Positions 8,249-16,746 of a DNA stretch of 52,409 bases are shown here, piece after piece. The notes beneath the pieces are model-generated. The model did no database searches and was not told the DNA's origin. It saw only the letters and a program-made list of their open reading frames with translations. The DNA is taken from contig JAZQSV010000011.1 of assembly GCA_045630265.1 (NCBI GenBank), positions 1-52,409 on the forward strand, written 5' to 3'. The DNA is from UMGS1279 sp045630265 (GTDB taxonomy: Bacteria > Bacillota > Clostridia > Oscillospirales > Acutalibacteraceae). The position numbers were made by a program, and so were the translations under genes. How positions within the stretch are numbered: the first letter of the stretch is position 1; every line of letters starts with the position of its first letter.

Positions 8249-9016
8249 TTATTTACTTGCGGCTTTAACAATAATAGAAAAGTCCTCTGCCTTAAGGGAA
8301 GCTCCGCCGATAAGACCACCATCAACGTTAACCTTACCTACAAGCTCATCTGCATTCTTAGCGTTCATGGAACCGCCGTACTGAATTGTAACAGTTTCAG
8401 CAACGTCGGCGCCATAGCTTTCGGCAATAGCGCTACGAACAAAGCCGTTACCCTCATCGGCCTGGTCTGCAGTAGCGGTAACGCCTGTACCGATGGCCCA
8501 AACCGGCTCGTAAGCGATTATAACGTTTTTAAGTTGTTCCTTTGTAACGTTTGTAAGAGCCATTTTTGTTTGATATTTAAGGAGTGTTTCGGTATAGCCA
8601 AGTTCTCTTTGCTCTAAGGTTTCACCAACACAAACAATAGCCTTAAGACCTGCATTTAAAGCGGCAAGAGTGCGAAGGTTAACAGTCTGGTCGGTTTCAC
8701 CAAAGTACTGTCTTCTTTCGCTATGGCCGATTACTACGTACTCAACACCTGCGGCAGTGAGCATTTCGGCAGAAATTTCGCCTGTGTATGCGCCGGATGC
8801 TTTGAAGTGTACGTTCTCTGCACCGATTTTAATGTTAGAGCCCTTTGCTGCCTCAACTGCAGCAGCAATGTCTATAAAAGGTACGCAAAGTACAACGTCA
8901 CAGTCTGCACCTGCTACAAGGGGTTTCATCTCATTTATAAGCGCAGTTGTTTCTGCGGGGGTTTTATTCATTTTCCAGTTACCTGCAATAACTGCAGCGC
9001 GTGTTGCCTTATTCAT
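8249..9016 (-). CDS. tpiA: Triosephosphate isomerase
   Basis: Interconverts glyceraldehyde 3-phosphate and dihydroxyacetone phosphate. The 255-residue TIM barrel has all family marks: the substrate-binding lysine in GNWKMNK (near residue 15), the catalytic histidine in IGHSERRQYFGE (near 98), the catalytic glutamate in AYEPVWAIGTG (near 170) and the phosphate-binding IQYGGSMNAKNADEL. Length is normal. A GGAGG site precedes the ATG. It lies between pgk and gpmI, but 370 bases separate it from pgk, occupied by an inverted-repeat element. Confidence 0.96.
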   Translation of the reverse strand: MNKATRAAVIAGNWKMNKTPAETTALINEMKPLVAGADCDVVLCVPFIDIAAAVEAAKGSNIKIGAENVHFKASGAYTGEISAEMLTAAGVEYVVIGHSERRQYFGETDQTVNLRTLAALNAGLKAIVCVGETLEQRELGYTETLLKYQTKMALTNVTKEQLKNVIIAYEPVWAIGTGVTATADQADEGNGFVRSAIAESYGADVAETVTIQYGGSMNAKNADELVGKVNVDGGLIGGASLKAEDFSIIVKAASK

Positions 9017-9073
9017 TATTATTCCTCCAAATTTAACATTTATTTAAAAACTATGTTTTTACAATATAAGCCC

Positions 9074-9372
9074 AAAAGCCGCCACGTTAGGGTAGAACCA
9101 TATGTCCGAACACGTTTTTAAAAGAAGGATTTTCGCTCTATCTTTGTTAAAATACTCGTAAATCCGAAAGGATTTACTCCGTTTTTGCCTTTATAGAACA
9201 AAAATCCTCTCTTTTAAAAATCTTCGACCTCAAAGGGGGGAGATTTGGTATGATTTTTGTTTATTTAAGGCGCGATAATGCTTTCACATTACAAGAATTA
9301 AATGAGCAAAAAGTGCCTAAATACCGCTTTGAGGCGGGTTCGGATATATCATTCTACCCTAGTGACGGCTAA
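9074..9372. repeat. 300-base inverted-repeat element (MITE-like) between tpiA and pgk
   Basis: Imperfect terminal inverted repeats of about 36 bases bound the element: 9077-9113 (AGCCGCCACGTTAGGGTAGA and on) and the reverse complement of 9337-9370. Most positions agree, including TAGGGTAGAA, ATAT and TCCGAAC. Inside lies a second, nested hairpin of about 100 bases: TTTTAAAAGA (9116-9125) with its complement at 9210-9219, AGGATTTT (9126-9133) with AAAATCCT (9201-9208), and a central stem GTAAATCC/GGATTTAC around a GAAA loop (9158-9177). A 40-codon ORF occupies the right half. Runs of A flank both ends, so only a 3-base A duplication could be claimed. No transposase is encoded. Whether it is a mobile element or a structured operon spacer cannot be settled from one copy. 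Confidence 0.6.
9250..9372 (+). CDS. Small 40-residue ORF inside the inverted-repeat element
   Basis: The ORF opens with ATG after a very strong ribosome site (AAAGGGGGGAG, seven bases upstream). It encodes a 40-residue protein beginning MIFVYLRRDNAFTLQELNEQ and ending in FYPSDG. The last dozen codons lie within the right terminal repeat. It runs against the flanking glycolytic genes, and no convincing promoter is visible on the plus strand. I do not recognise the product. It is hydrophilic with no membrane segment. The ribosome site is the only positive evidence that it is translated. Confidence 0.35.
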   Translation: MIFVYLRRDNAFTLQELNEQKVPKYRFEAGSDISFYPSDG

Positions 9373-9384
9373 AAGGATTTTTTA

Positions 9385-10575
9385 TTATTTATCGTTAAGT
9401 GCTGCAATACCGGGAAGCTCTTTACCCTCTAAGAATTCAAGAGATGCACCGCCACCGGTAGAGATATGAGACATTTTATCTGCAAAGCCAAGCTTTGTAA
9501 CGGCTGCAACACTGTCGCCGCCGCCGATTACCGAAATAGCGCCGGAATTTGCAACTGCGGTAGCAACCGCTACTGTACCGCTTTCAAAATTCTTCCACTC
9601 AGAAACGCCCATAGGTCCGTTCCAAATAACGGTACCTGCGCCTACTAAAGCATCAGCAAAAAGCTTTTCGGTCTTAGGACCAATGTCAAGACCCATCCAA
9701 CCGTCGGGAATATTATCGGAATCAACAATCATATTCTCGGTGTCTTCTTTATACTCTTTACCTACGCGGTTATCAACGGGGATAAGGAACTTAACACCCT
9801 TTTCCTTAGCAGAAGCCATCATTTCCTTTGCAAGCTCAACGTTTTCAGCATCCAAAAGTGAATCGCCAATGTTGTAGCCCAAAGCCTTCATAAAGGTATA
9901 AGCCATACCGCCACCGATAATAAGTGTATCAACCTTTTGAATAAGGTTGGTAATAACGCCGATTTTATCGCTTACCTTTGCGCCGCCCAAAATAGCAACC
10001 AAGGGACGCTTGGGAGCTTCAAGTGCGCCGCCAATGAACTCAATTTCCTTATTGATAAGGTAACCGCCAACTGCAGGAATATAATCTGCGACACCTGTAG
10101 TAGAAGAGTGTGCACGGTGAGCTGAGCCAAATGCATCGTTTACAAAAATATCTGCAAGGGCTGCAAATTTCTTAGAAAGCTCTTCATCGTTTTTGGTTTC
10201 ACCCTTTTCATAGCGAACGTTCTCTAAAAGAAGAACCTCGCCATCTTTAAGCTCCCCTGCAAGCCTGTTAGCACAGTCACCAACAACGTCGCAAGCCATT
10301 TTAACCTCTATACCAAGTAGCTCAGAAAGACGGGCTGCAACGGGTTTTAAAGAAAACTCGGGCACAACCTCACCCTTCGGGCGGCCAAGGTGTGAGCAAA
10401 GAATAACCTTTGCACCGTTTTCGAGAAGATATTTTATAGTGGGGAGAGAAGCAACTATTCTTTTATCGTTGGTGATAACGCCCTCTTTAAGGGGAACATT
10501 AAAGTCGCAACGAACAAGCACGCGTTTGCCCTTTACAGAAACATCCTCAATAGTTTTTTTGTTAAGTTTTGCCAT
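9385..10575 (-). CDS. pgk: Phosphoglycerate kinase
   Basis: Transfers phosphate from 1,3-bisphosphoglycerate to ADP in glycolysis. The 396-residue, two-domain protein shows the N-terminal substrate site (VRCDFNVPL, SHLGRPKGE), the ATP-binding lysine region ILGGAKVSDKIGV, LDIGPKT, VIWNGPMGVSEW, and the C-terminal nucleotide loops IGGGDSVAAV and STGGGASLEFLEG. The open frame begins three codons earlier, but that ATG touches the AAAGG site, so the ATG at 10575, nine bases away, is the start. A consensus promoter lies at 10629-10657. No gap gene precedes it in this window. Confidence 0.96.
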   Translation of the reverse strand: MAKLNKKTIEDVSVKGKRVLVRCDFNVPLKEGVITNDKRIVASLPTIKYLLENGAKVILCSHLGRPKGEVVPEFSLKPVAARLSELLGIEVKMACDVVGDCANRLAGELKDGEVLLLENVRYEKGETKNDEELSKKFAALADIFVNDAFGSAHRAHSSTTGVADYIPAVGGYLINKEIEFIGGALEAPKRPLVAILGGAKVSDKIGVITNLIQKVDTLIIGGGMAYTFMKALGYNIGDSLLDAENVELAKEMMASAKEKGVKFLIPVDNRVGKEYKEDTENMIVDSDNIPDGWMGLDIGPKTEKLFADALVGAGTVIWNGPMGVSEWKNFESGTVAVATAVANSGAISVIGGGDSVAAVTKLGFADKMSHISTGGGASLEFLEGKELPGIAALNDK

Positions 10576-10628
10576 AAAAAACATCCTTTCAACAAAATAT
10601 ATTAATTGTTAAAATATCCACAAAGTTT

Positions 10629-10657
10629 ATTCTACCAAAAATATTTTCCTTTTTCAA
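10629..10657 (-). promoter_or_regulatory. Sigma-A promoter of pgk
   Basis: On the minus strand TTGAAA (10657-10652), a 17-base spacer and TAGAAT (10634-10629) lie about 55 bases before the pgk start. It is likely the main promoter of pgk-tpiA-gpmI. Confidence 0.6.
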
Positions 10658-10730
10658 GTAGAATTATTTATAAAATAAGCGATATATTTAGACATTTTTC
10701 GAAAATAGATATAACTATAGCTATTTTCAC

Positions 10731-11264
10731 TTACCCTCTAATTTCGGTTTCCAAAACCTCGCCGGTATCCCAGTTGTATTTATGCAGTTTGCCCTTATTT
10801 TGAAGTTCAGGGAAATTCCACTGCCTTAAAACCTCATAGGCCGCAAGTGCCACAGTATTTGAAAGGTTAAGCGACCTTGCGCCCCCTACCATTGGCACCC
10901 TGACTGCATTTTCCTTATACTTTAAAAGCAGTTCTTCGGGAAGCCCTTTTGTTTCCTTACCAAAGAAGATAAAGCAGTTATCAGGATATGAAACATCTGA
11001 ATAAACCATTCTTCCCTTAGTTGTAAAGAAATAAAAGTTTCCACCCTTGTTTTCCTCGAAAAAATTGTCAAGATTTTTATAAAAGGTTATATCTAAAAGA
11101 TGCCAATAATCAAGACCGGCTCTTTTAAGCTTTTTATCGTCTATTTTAAATCCCATTGGCTCTACTATATGAAGCCTAGCTCCCGTAGCGGCGCAGGTTC
11201 TTGCAATATTTCCCGTATTTTGTGGGATTTCGGGCTCTACCAAAACAATATTAAGTATGCTCAT
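10731..11264 (-). CDS. trmL: tRNA (cytidine(34)-2'-O)-methyltransferase TrmL (SpoU/SPOUT family)
   Basis: Methylates the ribose of the wobble nucleotide in leucine tRNAs. The 177-residue protein has the SPOUT knot motifs in order: VEPEIPQNTGNIARTCAATG near residue 10, IFFGKETKGLPEEL near 100 and VRVPMVGGARSLNLSNTVAL near 125. These are typical of the short TrmL/YibK group rather than TrmH. It begins one base after manA ends, so it is in the same transcript. A weak AT-rich hairpin (GAAAATAG/CTATTTTC, 10701-10728) follows the stop and may be its terminator. Confidence 0.9.
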   Translation of the reverse strand: MSILNIVLVEPEIPQNTGNIARTCAATGARLHIVEPMGFKIDDKKLKRAGLDYWHLLDITFYKNLDNFFEENKGGNFYFFTTKGRMVYSDVSYPDNCFIFFGKETKGLPEELLLKYKENAVRVPMVGGARSLNLSNTVALAAYEVLRQWNFPELQNKGKLHKYNWDTGEVLETEIRG

Positions 11265-12185
11265 TTAAACCCTGCTTTCAATAATTTCGGCGCTGCCGTT
11301 TATAATAACGCTACCGCTGTTTGCAGGAATAAACACGCATTCTCCCTTAGACAACGTTATGCCTTCAACGCTTACCTTACCTTCTATACAAAGAAGCACA
11401 GAAAAGCTTTTATCATCTACAAAAATTTCGGCGCCGTTTTCTACCTTTAAATGTCTAACCTTAAAATAATCGCAGTCGGCCAAAACATTCCCCTCTTGTT
11501 GCTTTGCAGCAGTTTGCTTTGAAAGGTTTGAAACCATAGATGCTTTTTCTATATGTAGGGGTCTTTGCTTACCGTCGCCCCCTACTCTGCCATAGTCAAA
11601 AATGCGGTACGTGGTGTTAGAATTTTGTTGAATTTCCGCAATAACTATACCTGCGCCTATGGCATGTACGGTGCCCGACGGAATAAAGAATACGTCGCCC
11701 TTTTTAACCGGCACATTATTTAAAACCTCGGTTAAGGTGTTATCCTTTATTCTTTGGCTAAACTCTTCCTTGCTTACATCCCTTTTGAAGCCAAAATAAA
11801 GCTCGGCACCCTCATCACAGTCTACTATGTACCACATTTCGGTTTTGCCGTATTCACCCTCGTTTTCAAGGGCAAATTCATCGTCGGGGTGCACCTGAAC
11901 AGACAGTTTGTTCCTAGCGTCAATAAGCTTTATAAGTAACGGGAAATATGCAAAATCTTCTCCCCTACTGCCTAAAGCGGGAGGTCCAATTTCTTTAAGG
12001 GCGGCCGTTAAGGTTAACCCATCGTACTCGCCACCTAAAATAGTGCTTTCACCATCCTTATGCGCAGACAATACCCATGCCTCAGCAACCGTTTCAAGGT
12101 CGGTTTTAATATTAAATTTCGTCTTTAAATTTGTGCCACCCCAAATGGCCTCTTTGAGGGCGGGCTTTAATTTTAAAATTGCCAT
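11265..12185 (-). CDS. manA: Mannose-6-phosphate isomerase, class I
   Basis: A zinc cupin enzyme that interconverts fructose 6-phosphate and mannose 6-phosphate. The 306-residue protein is of the short Firmicutes type. It has a GGTNL-type start, the metal-site segment SVQVHPDDEFALENEGEYGK near residue 98, and the catalytic VHAIGAGIVIAEIQQNSNTT segment near 170 with the trailing YRIFDYGR motif. The C-terminal cupin is short. It lies between the ABC exporter (18 bases upstream) and trmL (adjacent). No mannose transport gene is in the window, so the role may be supply of mannose for cell-surface glycans or entry of mannose 6-phosphate into glycolysis. Confidence 0.92.
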   Translation of the reverse strand: MAILKLKPALKEAIWGGTNLKTKFNIKTDLETVAEAWVLSAHKDGESTILGGEYDGLTLTAALKEIGPPALGSRGEDFAYFPLLIKLIDARNKLSVQVHPDDEFALENEGEYGKTEMWYIVDCDEGAELYFGFKRDVSKEEFSQRIKDNTLTEVLNNVPVKKGDVFFIPSGTVHAIGAGIVIAEIQQNSNTTYRIFDYGRVGGDGKQRPLHIEKASMVSNLSKQTAAKQQEGNVLADCDYFKVRHLKVENGAEIFVDDKSFSVLLCIEGKVSVEGITLSKGECVFIPANSGSVIINGSAEIIESRV

Positions 12186-12203
12186 TTCAATTTCCCCAAA
12201 ATC

Positions 12204-14117
12204 TTAATTTTCTGCAGATTCTACATACCTTTTGGCCTGAGTACTAAACAGTCTATAGTACTCACCCTTTTTATTCATAAGTTCCTTGTGGCTTCCCTTT
12301 TCTATAAGCTGTCCGCCATCAATAACCCAAATTTCATCCGCGGTTGTGGCGCTGGACAATCTATGAGATACAAAGATAGTAGTTTTATCTTTTCTAAGCT
12401 CATCAAACTGGTTGAAAATTTCCTGTTCGGCAATGGCGTCAAGAGATGCCGTCGGTTCGTCAAGCACCAAAATATCGCTATCACTGTAAAATGCCCTTGC
12501 GATAGAAAGCTTCTGCCACTGACCAATAGAAAGCTCTATGCCGTCCTCTTCAAAATACTTCATAAGTGCGGTGTCGAAACCACGCGGAAGCCTTTCTATA
12601 AAGTCAGTAGCATTACTCTGCCCCGCCGCCAAAGCAACCTTGTTTTTATTTAGTTCTTGTCTTACGTCGCCAAAATAAATATTCTCGCTTACCGAAACTG
12701 CATATTTTCCAAAATCCTGGAAAATAATACCGAACAAGCTATAAATATCTTCGGGCTTATAATTTTTAATGTCAATCCCGTCAAGCAAAATTTGCCCCTC
12801 TGTAGGGTCGTAAAGGCGTGTAATAAGTTTAATAAGTGTTGTTTTACCTGCGCCGTTAAGCCCCACCAAAACAACCGAAGACCCCGCCTTTATTGTGCCA
12901 TTCATATTCTTTATAACAAATTCCTTTGCGCCGGGATATTTAAAGGAAACGTTTTTAAGCTCAATGGTATGGGCGGTGTGGCGGTTCACCGGAATCGGCT
13001 CGTCTACAGCGGGAGTTATGGTGGTTTTTTCCTTCATAAAGGTAATAAGATTATCTATAAAAAGAGTTCCCTCATAAATTGTTGAAGTAGTGGCTATAAG
13101 TGTCATTACCAGTGTGCCAATACTATTCAGCGCGCCTGTATAAAGTGTGTAATCACCAATCTGCAGTTTTCCTTCAAAAACCATTTTTGCAATATACAAA
13201 AAGAGCAGACAATTTACAAGTGCCGAGGCAAGGGAAATAACCGTTTTCCAAAATCCCTCTTTAAGATAAATTGAACGGAGCCCTCTGTAATAACGTTTAA
13301 ATACGTCATTATATCTAACAATGAACAAGTCTGAAAGGCCGAAAATCCTTACCTCTTTAACCATATCCTTATTGGTCATAAGTCCGGAATAATAGTTAAG
13401 CTGGCGCCTATCCTTAGAGCGCATACGAACGTAGTTGAAGGCTTTTTTACGATAAATTAAACTTATAATTGCAGATGGAAGTGCCAAAATAATAATAACA
13501 AACGGTGCAGCGGTGCTGATAGCGAAAAGTACCGCCACAAAGGAAACCATGCTAATTATAGAACTGATTGCATTAAAAGTGGCTGTTAAAATTTGTACGG
13601 GGCGCATACCCGCTTCCCTTTCGGCGTTTTCAAGTCGCTCATAAAAATCAGGTCTGTCAAAACTTTGAAGGTCAACAGTTTTGGCCTTTGTCATCATCAT
13701 TTCTTTAACGTGGTTGGTAACCCTTTCACCTGCGATTCTTGTAACGGCCACGTTTATATTGCCAATAAGACCGTTTGCGAAAATAAGGGCAAACTGTATT
13801 ACCAAAATACCAAAAATGCGGGAAAATTCAAAACTTCCACCGCCGCTATGTACAACTATAGCTTCACTTAGTAAATTTATAAGCTTCGCCGCCGTAATAG
13901 AGGTTACAACCGGCAAAATACCGCTTAAAATAGAAATTAGGCAAAGTGATATTAATATCCACGGGGAGGTATTCCATACAAGGCCAAAGATATAAAAAAG
14001 ACGCGAGAAAAATCCCGTGATAGCAGTTTTAATAAACTGCGGCCATTCTTTTAAATTTTTGGGAGGTTTCGGAACAAATTTTGAGCTACCAAATCCCATT
14101 GGTGGAGGGCCCATCAT
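12204..14117 (-). CDS. ABC exporter, fused permease and ATPase
   Basis: A half-transporter of 637 residues: a short Pro/Gly-rich N-terminus (MGPPPMGFGSSKF), a six-helix membrane domain over about residues 40-340, and a C-terminal nucleotide-binding domain. The latter has Walker A GLNGAGKTTLIK near residue 420, a Q-loop (GIIFQDF), a variant signature LSIGQWQKLSIARAF, Walker B ILVLDEPTASLD and the switch FVSHR. It probably works as a homodimer because no partner is adjacent. The substrate is unknown. The longest frame begins at a GTG that overlaps the ribosome site GAGGTG, so the ATG at 14117 is preferred. It heads the manA-trmL transcript. Confidence 0.85.
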   Translation of the reverse strand: MMGPPPMGFGSSKFVPKPPKNLKEWPQFIKTAITGFFSRLFYIFGLVWNTSPWILISLCLISILSGILPVVTSITAAKLINLLSEAIVVHSGGGSFEFSRIFGILVIQFALIFANGLIGNINVAVTRIAGERVTNHVKEMMMTKAKTVDLQSFDRPDFYERLENAEREAGMRPVQILTATFNAISSIISMVSFVAVLFAISTAAPFVIIILALPSAIISLIYRKKAFNYVRMRSKDRRQLNYYSGLMTNKDMVKEVRIFGLSDLFIVRYNDVFKRYYRGLRSIYLKEGFWKTVISLASALVNCLLFLYIAKMVFEGKLQIGDYTLYTGALNSIGTLVMTLIATTSTIYEGTLFIDNLITFMKEKTTITPAVDEPIPVNRHTAHTIELKNVSFKYPGAKEFVIKNMNGTIKAGSSVVLVGLNGAGKTTLIKLITRLYDPTEGQILLDGIDIKNYKPEDIYSLFGIIFQDFGKYAVSVSENIYFGDVRQELNKNKVALAAGQSNATDFIERLPRGFDTALMKYFEEDGIELSIGQWQKLSIARAFYSDSDILVLDEPTASLDAIAEQEIFNQFDELRKDKTTIFVSHRLSSATTADEIWVIDGGQLIEKGSHKELMNKKGEYYRLFSTQAKRYVESAEN

Positions 14118-14150
14118 AAAAATCACCTCTAAACGAAATAATACATAGTA

Positions 14151-14179
14151 ATTATACTACAAATATTGCCATTTGGCAA
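14151..14179 (-). promoter_or_regulatory. Sigma-A promoter of the ABC exporter, with palindrome over the -35 box
   Basis: On the minus strand TTGCCA (14179-14174), a 17-base spacer and a perfect TATAAT (14156-14151). The -35 box forms one half of a perfect palindrome TTGCCA-TT-TGGCAA at 14166-14179, a plausible repressor site. Confidence 0.55.
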
Positions 14180-14188
14180 CGGTTAAGG

Positions 14189-14217
14189 TTGAAAAATCTT
14201 ACATTTAATGTTATTAT
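14189..14217 (+). promoter_or_regulatory. Sigma-A promoter of the divergent membrane protein and rqcH
   Basis: TTGAAA (14189-14194), a 17-base spacer and TATTAT (14212-14217), about 33 bases before the TTG start at 14251. Confidence 0.55.
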
Positions 14218-14250
14218 AAATATAGTTATTTTATTTTAGGGGAGATTACT

Positions 14251-14931
14251 TTGAAAAAAAACGTTAAAGAGCCAACGCTCCTTTCAATGCTAAGGCAAAA
14301 ACAAGACCGCCTTAACATTCACTATTTAACAACAAACAGTACCTTTTATAAGGCGTTTCATATTGCCTTTTATATTCTTTTTGGCATTTGCTGTGCTATA
14401 AACCTTTTAAGCGCCCTTTCCTGGTGGGGCAGTCTTTCCTCTACCCTTGCGGTTTTGGAGAATCCAACCTCGGTTCAGCTTTCAGCTATTGCGGAGGTTA
14501 AAGACGGCATTCGCACCGTTATAATTTTTGGAATACTGCTTATTGCTGCACCGCTGTTTTCAAAGCCAAGAAAATCCGTTTTGGCCCTTATTACTACCGT
14601 TATCCCCTCTTTAATACTTATATTTACATACGCCGAACGTCTTTCCAAAAATCTGGACGCTGGCAACTATTCTTTCTTTGTTTATTTACACCTTTTGCCG
14701 CTTGGCTTTTTAATTTTGGTAGAACTTATTTTGGCATTTGTGGAGCTCAGGCAAAAGTACCTTGACAAAAAAGGTATGGAAGAGCTGGCAGGCGAAATTT
14801 ACGAAAAATATTCCGCAGTGGCTGAAAATATATCCGAAGAGCAGTGGGATGAGCTTTTAAAACAGTATAATCCCATTCCCCTTAACAGGGCGGCAAAAAT
14901 AGACAAAAAGCAAAAGGCTAAAAAGAACTAA
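14251..14931 (+). CDS. Uncharacterised four-helix membrane protein
   Basis: I do not recognise this 226-residue protein. It starts with TTG behind a GGGGAG site. The N-terminal 30 residues are basic and polar, and four hydrophobic segments follow at about residues 31-53, 88-103, 109-126 and 141-166. The C-terminal 60 residues are hydrophilic and end in a lysine-rich tail (KIDKKQKAKKN). It is 33 bases upstream of rqcH in the same direction, so the two are probably cotranscribed. The position suggests nothing firm about function. Confidence 0.75.
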   Translation: MKKNVKEPTLLSMLRQKQDRLNIHYLTTNSTFYKAFHIAFYILFGICCAINLLSALSWWGSLSSTLAVLENPTSVQLSAIAEVKDGIRTVIIFGILLIAAPLFSKPRKSVLALITTVIPSLILIFTYAERLSKNLDAGNYSFFVYLHLLPLGFLILVELILAFVELRQKYLDKKGMEELAGEIYEKYSAVAENISEEQWDELLKQYNPIPLNRAAKIDKKQKAKKN

Positions 14932-14964
14932 ATATTTAAAAACTTTTAAAACGAGGTGAAAACT

Positions 14965-16683
14965 ATGCCCTTAGACGGTGCTTTAATAACCTGCCTTAGG
15001 GCAGAATTTTCCGAAATTTTGGAGGGGTATATTGAAAAAATACACCTTCCCGCTAAAAACGAATTCGTGCTTTCCGTTCGTTCCAAGGTGGGCAATAAAA
15101 AGCTTTATATTTCCATAAATCCTGAAAGTCCAAGGGTTTGCTTTACCACCAAAAGTTTTGAAAACCCCACCACCCCACCAATGTTTTGTATGCTTCTTAG
15201 AAAGCACCTTTCAAGCGGCAAAATTGTAGCAGTAGAGGGACTTTCTGCCGAACGTATTCTAATTTTCAAAGTTTTGTCTACAAATGAGCTCGGTGATAAA
15301 GTTTTATATAAGCTTATAGTAGAGCTTTTGGGACATCAAACAAACCTTTTGCTTGTAAACGAACAAGGTAAAATTTTAGATGCCGCAAGGCGCAGTGACA
15401 TTGAAAGCGCCACACGCATTTTAGCCCCCGGTGCTGAATATAAATTCCCCGAAGCTGACCAACGATTCGACCTTTTCGAAGGCGACCTTGAGGCCGCCGC
15501 AAAGAAAACAGTAGAAAGCGAATTGCCCCTTAATATAAATCTTATTAAAAACATAAGAGGATTATCTCCCCTTATTTGCCGCGAAATTTCCTACCGTTTG
15601 TCGGACAGCACAGATACTCTCTCCAACAACATAGATGAAGACAAACTTCTGAACGCTTTAGAAGAAATAAAAAGTGCCGCACTTAGCGGCGGCAAACCCT
15701 ATATTATTTGCGACAAAGCGGGGCTTTATAAGGATTTTTCCTTTATTCCCATTAGGCAGTACGAAAACCTTTGTACCCTTAAAAGCTTCGAAAATTATTC
15801 TGATATGCTAGAAACTTTTTACGAAACAAGGGATAAAGCTAGGCGGCTTGACCACCTTAAAAGCGACATTTTAAAACTGCTTAAAAACCTTATTGCAAGG
15901 AACAATAAAAAACTGAATGTGAGGCGCGAAGAGCTTAAAAAATCTGAAAACCGTGAGGAGCTACGCATTTTCGGTGAGCTTTTAAAAGCGAACCTTTACC
16001 GCATAGAAAAGGGTGCCACAAGCGTTTTGGTAGAAAACTACTATGACCCCGAATGTAAGCCCATTAAAATAAAGCTAAATCCCACCCTTTCTCAGCAAAA
16101 TAATGCCGCCAAATATTTTAAAGACTACAAAAAGGCCTGCAGTGCGGGACAAACCCTTTTATCGCTTATAGAGCAGTGTGAGAATGAGGCAGAATATTTA
16201 AATTCGGTGCTTTATGCAACCGAAAATGCCGAAACCTCGGCCGAGATTTCCGAAATTCGTTTAGAGCTAAAGGAAAACGGATATATAAGCTACAAGAAAA
16301 ACGAAGCGAAGCAAAAAAAGAAAACGGCGCCGCAGTTTCTTTGGTTTGAGAAAAATGGTTTTAAAATAGCGGTTGGCCGAAACAATATTCAAAACGATAT
16401 TTTAACCCTTAAAACGGCCGACAAAAACGATTTATGGTTTCACACCAAAAACATTCACGGATCCCACGTTATACTCTTTTTAGAAGGGAAAACCCCCGAT
16501 GATGAAACCTTAATATATGCGGCCTCACTCGCCGCCAAATATTCGGCCGCTAAAAATTCCTCTCAGGTGCCGGTTGACTACACACCCGTAAAGTACGTTA
16601 AAAAACCGGCGGGGGCAAAAACGGGTATGGTAATTTATAAAACAAACAAAACAATATTTGCCGACCCAAAGCTTGCAGATTAA
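14965..16683 (+). CDS. rqcH: Rqc2 homologue RqcH (NFACT protein)
   Basis: RqcH binds stalled 50S-peptidyl-tRNA complexes and adds C-terminal alanine tails that mark the nascent chain for degradation. The 572-residue protein has the NFACT-N domain, HhH and coiled-coil M domains (Lys/Glu-rich, roughly 290-440) and the NFACT-R domain with DLWFHTKNIHGSHVIL near residue 490. The family was once annotated as fibronectin-binding protein. The longest frame starts at a GTG inside the GAGGTG ribosome site, so the ATG at 14965 is used. A perfect 36-base palindromic terminator follows. Confidence 0.93.
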   Translation: MPLDGALITCLRAEFSEILEGYIEKIHLPAKNEFVLSVRSKVGNKKLYISINPESPRVCFTTKSFENPTTPPMFCMLLRKHLSSGKIVAVEGLSAERILIFKVLSTNELGDKVLYKLIVELLGHQTNLLLVNEQGKILDAARRSDIESATRILAPGAEYKFPEADQRFDLFEGDLEAAAKKTVESELPLNINLIKNIRGLSPLICREISYRLSDSTDTLSNNIDEDKLLNALEEIKSAALSGGKPYIICDKAGLYKDFSFIPIRQYENLCTLKSFENYSDMLETFYETRDKARRLDHLKSDILKLLKNLIARNNKKLNVRREELKKSENREELRIFGELLKANLYRIEKGATSVLVENYYDPECKPIKIKLNPTLSQQNNAAKYFKDYKKACSAGQTLLSLIEQCENEAEYLNSVLYATENAETSAEISEIRLELKENGYISYKKNEAKQKKKTAPQFLWFEKNGFKIAVGRNNIQNDILTLKTADKNDLWFHTKNIHGSHVILFLEGKTPDDETLIYAASLAAKYSAAKNSSQVPVDYTPVKYVKKPAGAKTGMVIYKTNKTIFADPKLAD

Positions 16684-16700
16684 AAAACTATAAACAAAAT

Positions 16701-16740
16701 AAAAATCACCTAAGAAAATTTTCTTAGGTGATTTTTATTT
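16701..16740. terminator. Bidirectional terminator between rqcH and the CofE-like gene
   Basis: A perfect 36-base palindrome (16701-16736, AAAAATCACCTAAGAAAA with its complement) with T-rich tails on both sides separates two converging genes. Confidence 0.9.
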
Positions 16741-16746
16741 TTATAT

